Made by a program: the position numbers and the translations under genes. Below the pieces are notes generated by a model. It saw only the letters and a program-made list of their open reading frames with translations. It ran no database searches and was not told where the DNA came from. From Alphaproteobacteria bacterium (GTDB lineage Bacteria; Pseudomonadota; Alphaproteobacteria; UBA8366; JADFVY01), in NCBI GenBank assembly GCA_029881615.1, contig JAOUMF010000097.1, forward strand, positions 1-7,112: 7,112 bases of DNA, read 5' to 3'. Below, piece after piece: positions 1 through 6,700 of this stretch; the stretch's first letter is position 1; every line of letters starts with the position of its first letter.

Positions 1-1248
1 CTATTCGCCCGGCGCCGGCACCGGCCGGGCAGATTCCGTATGCGGCAGCATGGTCGCCAGCACGGTGATCAACAAGGCGCCAGCGCCGAACCCCAGGAAC
101 AGATATTCGAATTCCCCGGTTGCCGCCCAGACCTTCGAAAGCAGCATGATCGCCACCGGCGCCGCGCCGAAGGCCAGCACGAACTTGATACCGAAGGCCA
201 GCCCGTGATGGCGTTCCGGCGTGAAGCGGGCCAGCAGCATGTTTTCCGCCGGCAGCTGCGCCAGATTCATCATCACTGCCAGCATGGCGATCCCGATCAG
301 CCCCAACCCGCCGGCCCGCGCCAGCACGGCCAGCAGCGCCATTTCAATCAACCAGGCGCTCACATAGATGTGCTTCAGCGGATAGCGGTCCGCCAGCATG
401 CCACCGACCAACTGCGTCAGGCCACCCACCGTGTAAACCGCGGCAACCAGCAGCCCGATGCCACTGGCCCCACCTAGCAATCCACCGGCCCACTGCCCCA
501 GATTGCCGGTCACCCAGGGGATGAAGATATCGATTACCCGAATCTCGAACAGCTTGGGCAGCGCATTCTGTGTACCGTGATAGATCAGCCCACCGGTAAA
601 CATGGCGATCAGCAGAATGATGAAAATACGGGCCGTTCCGGCGTGGCCGGCGGGGATTTTCTCGGTCCCCGCACGCGACAGTTCGCGAATGTCCCCGCGC
701 CACATGAACCAGAGCATCGCCAACCCGGTCGCGGTAGCCACGACACCCGGCACCATGAAAGCCGCCCGCCAGCCCGACACATCAATCAGAATGCCCGCAA
801 TCAGGCCCGCGCCGGCGGAACCCAGACTGCCGAATATGCCGTTGACCGCCAGCATCTTGCCCGGGTTTCCTGCCGCGTTGCGGATCATCCAGGGAATCCC
901 GATGGGGTGATAGATCGCGCCGAACAGACCAATGCCGGCCAGCCCGATCATCAGCGGCGGTGGCGCCGATACCAGCCCGCAAAGAATGGCGGCGGCGCCC
1001 ATGCCGATAAAATAGATGACCATCATGCCCGGTACGCTCCAGACATCGCCCAACCGCCCGGCCGGCAGAGCCGCCAGCCCCACCAGCAACGAACCGAGCC
1101 ACCAGAGTTCCAGCAATTCATTATAGCCAACGCCCCATTCCACTTCGAGGCGCAGCACGATCACCGCATAGAAAGCCGTGAACATATGGAAATAAAAATG
1201 GCCCAGGCTGGAAAATATCAGAGACAACCTGGCGGATAGCTGGGTCAT
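1..1248 (-). CDS. Major facilitator superfamily transporter, fosmidomycin-resistance-like (12 TM)
   Basis: Predicted inner-membrane secondary transporter of 415 residues; its substrate cannot be read from the sequence. It shows the MFS plan: about twelve hydrophobic segments in two halves, with a short charged cytoplasmic linker near residues 184-206. A motif-A-like loop lies between TM2 and TM3 (AGRLGDVW, about 63-70) and its repeat in the second half (GGMLADRY, about 282-289). The GHFYFH stretch (16-21) and AIYHPIGIP (111-119) recall fosmidomycin-resistance-type (Fsr) MFS proteins, so drug or small-metabolite efflux is plausible but inferred. The loop after TM7 (about 231-262) looks longer than usual and is rich in Gly and Trp. 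The ATG at 1246-1248 is chosen because the conserved N-terminus begins soon after it. Its Shine-Dalgarno is weak (only GGA, 9 bases upstream). The stop codon occupies bases 1-3, so the gene is complete. It is divergent from the small gene at 1358 and is probably not part of the macroglobulin-pbpC operon. Confidence 0.92.
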   Translation of the reverse strand: MTQLSARLSLIFSSLGHFYFHMFTAFYAVIVLRLEVEWGVGYNELLELWWLGSLLVGLAALPAGRLGDVWSVPGMMVIYFIGMGAAAILCGLVSAPPPLMIGLAGIGLFGAIYHPIGIPWMIRNAAGNPGKMLAVNGIFGSLGSAGAGLIAGILIDVSGWRAAFMVPGVVATATGLAMLWFMWRGDIRELSRAGTEKIPAGHAGTARIFIILLIAMFTGGLIYHGTQNALPKLFEIRVIDIFIPWVTGNLGQWAGGLLGGASGIGLLVAAVYTVGGLTQLVGGMLADRYPLKHIYVSAWLIEMALLAVLARAGGLGLIGIAMLAVMMNLAQLPAENMLLARFTPERHHGLAFGIKFVLAFGAAPVAIMLLSKVWAATGEFEYLFLGFGAGALLITVLATMLPHTESARPVPAPGE

Positions 1249-1255
1249 TCGGGTA

Positions 1256-1265
1256 AATCCGGATT
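1256..1265. promoter_or_regulatory. 10-bp perfect palindrome next to the transporter start (possible operator)
   Basis: AATCCGGATT is a perfect palindrome 7 bases upstream of the transporter ATG. It covers the only GGA that could act as that gene's Shine-Dalgarno. A regulator binding here, or an RNA fold, could affect expression of the transporter. No matching half-sites lie beyond the 10 bp and no regulator gene is adjacent, so the assignment is speculative; a short palindrome can occur by chance. Confidence 0.2.
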
Positions 1266-1288
1266 GAAATCAGGGTCGGCGACTCGGA

Positions 1289-1344
1289 CTCTTCTTGGCG
1301 CGAGAGCAGTTCTATCCTACCATGGTCTCACGGCACAAGAAGAG
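1289..1344 (+). promoter_or_regulatory. Inverted repeat in the leader of the small gene
   Basis: The left arm CTCTTCTTG (1289-1297) and right arm CAAGAAGAG (1336-1344) are exact reverse complements, separated by 38 bases. A GAGA (1302-1305) and TCTC (1326-1329) pair could extend the stem inside the loop. The right arm overlaps the first of two purine-rich ribosome-binding candidates upstream of the small gene (GAGGA, 1342-1346). If the transcript begins before 1289, the RNA could fold and partly hide this site. The arms could instead be a spaced DNA operator. No clear sigma-70 promoter was found in the gap. Confidence 0.25.
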
Positions 1345-1348
1345 GAAC

Positions 1349-1352
1349 AGGA
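1349..1352 (+). promoter_or_regulatory. Ribosome binding site deciding the start of the small gene
   Basis: AGGA sits 5 bases before the ATG at 1358, a good spacing. It supports this start over the in-frame ATG at 1322 and the TTG at 1295, neither of which has comparable spacing or matching sequence upstream. A second purine block (GAGGA, 1342-1346) lies 11 bases from the same ATG. Confidence 0.55.
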
Positions 1353-1357
1353 CCGCC

Positions 1358-1657
1358 ATGTCTGCCAAGCCTCAGCTCGCTGTCGACAACACGGGCAAAA
1401 CAACGAAACAGGAACCTCGCAAGGCCGCGCGTCCGACGGCCGTGCAACTGTCATGGCTGCGCCGGGGGCTGGATCAGGCCGGCGGCAAGCTGCCGCTGTT
1501 CGACAGCGACGGCAAGCGGGTCGGCGAACGCACCGTCAAGGCCTGCATCGAACAGGGTTGGGCCGCGCCCTGGTTCGCAAACCCCATCAAACCCGACTGG
1601 CTGGTCTGCAAGCTGACCGAGGCCGGGCGCAAACTGGTGGAAACGCGAACCAGATAG
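1358..1657 (+). CDS. Small basic protein of unknown function, possible winged-helix-like fold
   Basis: Encodes 99 residues; I cannot assign a named family. The first 25 or so residues are polar and lysine/arginine-rich and look disordered. The rest looks like a compact domain: a probable helix at about 27-39 (AVQLSWLRRGL), a GGKLPLFDSDGKRV strand-turn segment (42-55), a second helix at 57-67 (ERTVKACIEQG), an aromatic stretch WAAPWFANPIKPDWLVCKL (68-86) and a C-terminal TEAGRKLVE (87-95). The final 'LTxAGR' pattern is common at the wing or last helix of small winged-helix proteins, so nucleic-acid binding is possible, but this is inference. There is no signal peptide or membrane segment, so it should be cytoplasmic. 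The gene stands alone on the plus strand, divergent from the transporter and convergent with pbpC, 7 bases between stops. Codon use is GC-rich like its neighbours, with a clean frame and a good ribosome binding site. An upstream in-frame ATG (1322) would add 12 residues. Confidence 0.78.
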   Translation: MSAKPQLAVDNTGKTTKQEPRKAARPTAVQLSWLRRGLDQAGGKLPLFDSDGKRVGERTVKACIEQGWAAPWFANPIKPDWLVCKLTEAGRKLVETRTR

Positions 1658-1689
1658 GCGCGCGTTATTTCAACAGCACCTGCGCGCGC
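1658..1689. terminator. GC-rich hairpin at the convergent gene ends (weak terminator candidate)
   Basis: GCGCGCG (1658-1664) can pair with CGCGCGC (1683-1689) across an 18-base loop. It lies where the small gene and pbpC converge; the pbpC stop codon sits in the loop. Neither strand has a T-run after the stem, so this is not a canonical intrinsic terminator. It could still slow polymerase or limit read-through in both directions. Alternating GC is common in this genome and its pairing register is ambiguous. Confidence 0.2.
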
Positions 1690-3767
1690 GCGGCCGCGCC
1701 ATCCGCGTCGATTACCGTGATCTGAACAAATCCCTCGCCATCGGGGCGCCAATCGGCGCGCCGGCGTTGCGGGGATGCCTCAACCGGCACGCCGTTGACC
1801 AGCCAACGCAACGGCTTGCGCCCGCCATCGGCGATCAGCGGCAAGGCCGCGTAGGCACCCCCTTCGCCTGCGCGTAATTCGACGACCGCGCCGTCGGGCG
1901 GAAAGGACACCAGCAGCGGCTGGATCAACGACCGGGTAATCGCATCGGGCGCGGACTCGCCGGCGGAAATCCTGCGCAAGCCGGGCGGCAAATCGCGGTT
2001 GGCCGCCACGATCGTATCTTCCGGGCGGATCGGATTGGCCGGACGGCCGCTGTCCGGCAGTTGGCGGAATATCCTGAACAGTACCGGCGCCGCCGTCGCC
2101 CGGCCGAAGCGATCGGGGCTCGGCGTGCCGTCCGGGCGGCCAACCCATACGCCGACCGTATAGCGCGCATCGTAGCCTACCGCCCAGGCGTCGCGGTAAC
2201 CATAGGACGTGCCGGTCTTGAAGGCGATGTGCCGATGATCGCGCGTCGCCAGGGGATCCACGAAATCGGTCGGCGGCGGCGCGGCCTCGAGAATGCGCGT
2301 CACATACCAGGCCGCCGCCTCGCCCAGCAACGCCACCGGCGGCCCCGCCTTGTCATCCAGCGTGAAGGCCAGCGGCCGGACCACGCCACCATTGGCCAGC
2401 CCGGCATAGAGCATCGTCAGGTCCTGCAACGTCGTGCCCAGCCCGCCCAATGCCATCGGCAGGCCCGGCTCGCCCTCGCCGCCATAATCCAGGCTGACTC
2501 CCACGCCCTGTAGACGCGCATCCAGGCGGCGGGGGCCGACATTTTCAAGCACCGTCACCGCAGGGATATTGAGCGACTGCTGCAGGGCCTCGCGGACGCT
2601 TACCTCGCCGCGATAGACTTTCAGGAAGTTTTCCGGCTGATAATTACCAAAGCGCGTCGGCATGTCCGCGATAATGGTTTCCGGGTGAATCATCAGATCG
2701 TCGAAGGCCATGCCGTAAATAAAGGGCTTCAGGGTCGAACCGGGCGAACGCACCGCGCGGATCATGTCGATCTGCCCGTAGCGGCTATCGTCGAAAAAAT
2801 CCGACGAGCCCAGATAGGCCAGAACCCGGCGGGTTTCATTCTCGACCACCATGACGGCCAGGCCGGCCCCGGAGTCCAGCGACTCCTGCTCGGCCAGCGC
2901 CATATGCTCCAGCGCCCGCTGCAATTCACCATCGATCGTGCTGTGTACGATTCGCGCATCGGGGTTCGAAGCGGTCATTCGCCAGGCAAGATGGGGCGCG
3001 CCGAACGGCATCGGACGGCGACGCGATGGAATCGGATCCAGCCGCGCCTCGGCCACTTCGCCGGCGGTAAGAACGCCGCGTTCCTCCATGACGGCCAATA
3101 CCTTGTTGCGGGCGGCGCGCGCACGATCTGGATAGCGGTCTGGCCGCAACGTTTCCGGCGATTGCGGCAGGGCCACCAGCAACGCGGCCTCGGACGGCGC
3201 GAGATGGCGCGGTTCCTTGCCGAACCAGGCCAGGGATGCCGCGCGAATGCCCTCCAGATTGCCGCCGTAGGGCGCCAGCGTAAGATATTGGGTGAGGATT
3301 TCGTCCTTGCCGAAACGCCGCTCAAGTTGAATGGCGCGCCACATCTGGTGCAGCTTGGCGCCGAACGTGCGTTCCTTCGGCTCCAGCAGACGCGCGGTCT
3401 GCATGGTGATGGTCGAGGCGCCGGAAACAATGCGACCATGATCGAGCAACTGCCCGAACGCGCGCCCGATGGCCAGCGGGTCGACTCCGGGATGGCTGTG
3501 GAACCGTTGATCTTCCCACGCAAGCAGCATCTTCATATAGACCGGCGCGACCGCCCCGGGATCGGCCGGAAGGCGCCAGACACCGGAATCGGTGGTAAAT
3601 CCGCGCAGCAGCCTTCCGTCGGACGCCAGCACCAGCCGGGTCGAATCCTCCAGCCGCGACAGATCGGGCGGGAAGACCAGGTCGGCAAACACCGCCACCC
3701 CGGCGAGCAACATCGCGCCGCCCGCGGCCAGACGGGCTCTTCGGCCAGGCCATGCCGCCCGGGCCAT
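1665..3767 (-). CDS. pbpC: Penicillin-binding protein 1C (bifunctional transglycosylase/transpeptidase)
   Basis: Class A penicillin-binding protein of 700 residues. It polymerises lipid II into glycan strands and carries a D,D-transpeptidase domain, anchored in the inner membrane and facing the periplasm. An N-terminal membrane anchor spans about 12-32 after basic residues. The GT51 domain shows motif 1 with catalytic Glu85 (EDQRFHSHPGVD, 85-96), motif 2 GASTITMQ (116-123), typical of PBP1C, and the RFGKDEILTQYL and YGGNLEGI stretches (151-174). The transpeptidase has SxxK at Ser344-Lys347 (SPGSTLK), SLN at 398-400 and KTG at 517-519, all intact, with DAWAVGYDARYTVGVWVGRPDG following. Residues about 617-698 match the C-terminal beta domain of PBP1C proteins (BiPBP_C). 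The protein is somewhat shorter than E. coli PBP1C (770). The ATG lies 11 bases after the macroglobulin stop with GGAG 4 bases upstream, so co-transcription and translational coupling are likely. In E. coli this paralogue contributes little to bulk synthesis and binds most beta-lactams poorly, which fits a specialised or repair role. Confidence 0.97.
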   Translation of the reverse strand: MARAAWPGRRARLAAGGAMLLAGVAVFADLVFPPDLSRLEDSTRLVLASDGRLLRGFTTDSGVWRLPADPGAVAPVYMKMLLAWEDQRFHSHPGVDPLAIGRAFGQLLDHGRIVSGASTITMQTARLLEPKERTFGAKLHQMWRAIQLERRFGKDEILTQYLTLAPYGGNLEGIRAASLAWFGKEPRHLAPSEAALLVALPQSPETLRPDRYPDRARAARNKVLAVMEERGVLTAGEVAEARLDPIPSRRRPMPFGAPHLAWRMTASNPDARIVHSTIDGELQRALEHMALAEQESLDSGAGLAVMVVENETRRVLAYLGSSDFFDDSRYGQIDMIRAVRSPGSTLKPFIYGMAFDDLMIHPETIIADMPTRFGNYQPENFLKVYRGEVSVREALQQSLNIPAVTVLENVGPRRLDARLQGVGVSLDYGGEGEPGLPMALGGLGTTLQDLTMLYAGLANGGVVRPLAFTLDDKAGPPVALLGEAAAWYVTRILEAAPPPTDFVDPLATRDHRHIAFKTGTSYGYRDAWAVGYDARYTVGVWVGRPDGTPSPDRFGRATAAPVLFRIFRQLPDSGRPANPIRPEDTIVAANRDLPPGLRRISAGESAPDAITRSLIQPLLVSFPPDGAVVELRAGEGGAYAALPLIADGGRKPLRWLVNGVPVEASPQRRRADWRPDGEGFVQITVIDADGAAARAQVLLK

Positions 3768-3778
3768 CTATCTCCGCC
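3768..3778 (-). promoter_or_regulatory. Ribosome binding site of pbpC in the operon junction
   Basis: The whole 11-base gap between the macroglobulin stop and the pbpC ATG reads GGCGGAGATAG on the minus strand. GGAG lies 4 bases from the start codon. There is no room for a promoter or terminator, so pbpC must be translated from the upstream message unless a promoter lies inside the macroglobulin gene. Confidence 0.7.
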
Positions 3779-6700
3779 CTATTGCGCGGGCAGGATAGTC
3801 ACCTGCCCCATGCTGGTGCGCGCGAAATAGGTCGGCTGGTACATATCCTCGATATAGACCGCCGGCAGGGTAAACTTACCCGGCGACACCGCCCGTACCA
3901 GATAGGAAAACTTGAAGGTCTGGTTGCCCCAGCGATCAAGCCCGAAGGCCGCGACATAGCGATCGTCGCGCAATTCCTCATGCCGGGCCGCGGTCAAATC
4001 CCCGATCCAGCGCAGTTCCTCGCGACTGCGACCGCCTTGCAATTGATCGTTTTCCAGCTCGAACCCGGCCGGCAACAGATCGACAACCATCGCCTGCTGA
4101 TCGCGCTTTGAGGTGGACTCGCCATGGATCACGGCGACCAGTGTATCGCCCTGCCTGACCCTGCTGAGAACCGCCTTCTTGCCGTCCAGCGTATAGAATG
4201 CCCGGAAAATGGCGAAACCTGCATCTTCGGCAGGCATCCGCGCGCGCGGCACGCCACTGTAGGTGACGCTCTGCCAGATCGGTTTGTCCCCGTGATTGGA
4301 AACCGAAGCACCGGCGCGCATCTCCTCTTCACTGTACCGGACATAAACCGGCTTGTTGCTTTCCGGCAGGGTACTGCCACGCACCGAAACCTTCACCGGC
4401 TCGGCATTGCCCAGTTCATGCGCGGCAAGAATCAACCAGGCTTGCTCCTGGGTGCTGAGATACCGGCTCTTGCCAATGCGATCGGCCAGCTCTTGCGCAT
4501 AGCCCGGCCAGTCGCCCTCCTCGATTTTCGACAGGGTCGCCAGATAGACCGTGGCGGCCATGTCGCGCGTGCCGGTTCCGTAATCCCAGTGCCACCAATC
4601 TTTCCAGAAGCGGTCGCGCTCCCAGGATCTGATGGCGGAGGCAAAGGCGGCGCCTGCCCGCCGTTTGTCGCCGGTAAGCGCCAGGGCGGCGCCCAGTTGG
4701 GCCCGGCCAAGTGCCGTGGGAATACTCTGCAACTGCGTGTCATGGAGATAACGCAAATCCGAGTTTTTGACTTGCCCGGTGCGCGCCAGCACATAAAGCG
4801 CGTAGGCGCGAGCCGGCAGGTTGGCCCTGCTGTAGCGTGGTTCGCCGACACTGCTCTGCAGCCATTTCAAGCCGCGCTGATAGGGATATTCCGGAACCGG
4901 ATATTTCAGTTCCTTGGCCTGGGTCAGGAAATCCATCACATAGGCCGAAAGCCACTCCTCGCGGTCGCTATGGGAATTCCACAGCCCGAACGAACCGTCG
5001 GAACGCTGCATGGAGAACAGGCGCCGAATGGCGTCCTGCACCCGGGCACGCAGCACGACCGTATTTTCGGAGATACCGAGCGATTCCGCGACCTCAGACA
5101 CATAAAGCAGCGGCAATGCCCGGCTGGTGGTCTGTTCCGCGCAGCCATAGGGATAACGGCTCAGCGATTTAAGCAAATTTGCCAACCCCATTTCCGGCCG
5201 AGAACTTAGCGTAACCAAGGCCTCGCCCGAACCGGGGACGAAATCGTCCATGATGCTGCCGGTCAGCGTGGATCGCTGGCCGGACTGAATGCGCGAGCTG
5301 ATCTGACGGGTCGTTACCGCCTGCGCGGGCCGAACCGCGATCTCCCAGTCACGCACCAGTTTCAGACCATCCGGCCCCTCGATGGAAAGGGTCAGCCCCC
5401 CGACACCGACACCGGTGCCGGTCAACGACCATGTCAGATCGCGCCTTGCGTCACGGGCCATCTGGAAAGGCTTGCCGCCGCCCTTCATGCCGACCGCGCC
5501 GGTCGCCGCGAAGGTAACGCTATACTTGCCTTCCGGCCCGTCCACATTATGGATCGATACGGTGACCCGGGCCTCGTCTTCGGGAGCCAGGAAACGGGGC
5601 AACGTAACCTGGGAAACCACCGGATCGCGCACGATCATGTTGGTCTCGGACGAGCCCACGGCCGTCTTGCTCCAGGCCACGGCCATCAGCCTCAGCTTGC
5701 CGTTGAAATCGGGCACCGCGAGTGGCACGGTCACACGCCCATCCTTGCCAACCTCGACAACACCGGAAAACAGCGAGACAGTCTTGACGCTGCTGGCATC
5801 CAGCCCGCCCAGATGGCGGCCCTCGGCCCCTTCATCGCCACCCTGCCTGATCTTGACCGGCCCGCCCTCGGCGGCGGCGATCAGATGACCATAGCCATCG
5901 CGCAAACCGACGCCCAGACGGCGTTTGCCGAAATACCAGTCGGCCGGCGCGGGCGATTTGAAGCTGGTCAGCTGCAAGATACCCACATCGACCGCGGCCA
6001 GGGTGACATACGCCTTCTCACCGGCGGCCATATTGCCGATCTTCAGGCCGACATCGATGGTCTGGCGGGGCTGAATCCGTTCCGGCGTATCGATCGCCAC
6101 ATCCAGCGTGCGTTTTCCATAGTCGCGGGCCAACCACGCCAGGCCGATAGCGCGGGCCGGTTGATGGGGTTTGTCAGTCTCGGCGGTGCGGAACAGGGTC
6201 GCTGTCACATAGGCGCCCGCGTCCCATTCCTCCTTGACCGGCAGTTCGACCACCAGCCCCTCGGCGGGCACGGACAGATTGAGCGTCTCGTAAACCTTGC
6301 TGCCGGCGACGGTCAGCAGCATCTCGCCCGCGAAGGGCGGCTTGATATGAACCCGCGCGCTTTCGCCAACCTGATACTTATCCTTGTCGAGCGAAAGCTG
6401 CAGCTTGTCGGGCACGTCCGACGAAGCGCTGGAAGAAAACCAGCCGAAGCGGAAACGAACGCTGGTAGCGGCCCCGGTCGCGGTATCGCTGACCTCTAGC
6501 CGGTACTGGCCCCATTTGCGGCTGAAACCGATCTTCGCGGGCTTGCCCGCGGCGACGTCCAGATCACCGGAATCGACGGAATTGGCGTCGATCGTAACCC
6601 TGTAGCGCCAGTTCCCGTCTTCGGTATACCAGTGATACCAGAGGTCTTCATAAAACAGCTCGTATTTCAGGCCCCGGGCAGCAACCTGTTGGCCGGCGCG

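Noticed and set aside
1264..1318. Possible sigma-70 promoter for the small gene (TTGAAA at 1264-1269, or TTGGCG with TATCCT at 1313-1318)
   Set aside because: The first has no acceptable -10 at 16-18 bases. The second pair is separated by only 12 bases and matches consensus poorly.
1264..1725. Alternative plus-strand frame overlapping the small gene
   Set aside because: It runs past the small gene into pbpC, its Arg/Gln/Ala-rich composition has no domain pattern, and the other frame has the better ribosome binding site and domain-like sequence.
2685..3830. Long open frame (381 codons) on the plus strand opposite pbpC
   Set aside because: It lies wholly antisense to a well-supported gene and its composition is rich in Arg, Gln, His and Gly, as expected from GC-rich antisense frames. 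It has no recognisable domain.
4124..5209. Long open frame (361 codons) on the plus strand opposite the macroglobulin
   Set aside because: Same reason: it mirrors the macroglobulin codon pattern and shows no domain. The sense frame carries clear family motifs, including the thioester.
5549..6499. Third antisense open frame (316 codons) opposite the macroglobulin
   Set aside because: Antisense shadow of high-GC coding sequence with no recognisable motif or independent ribosome binding evidence.
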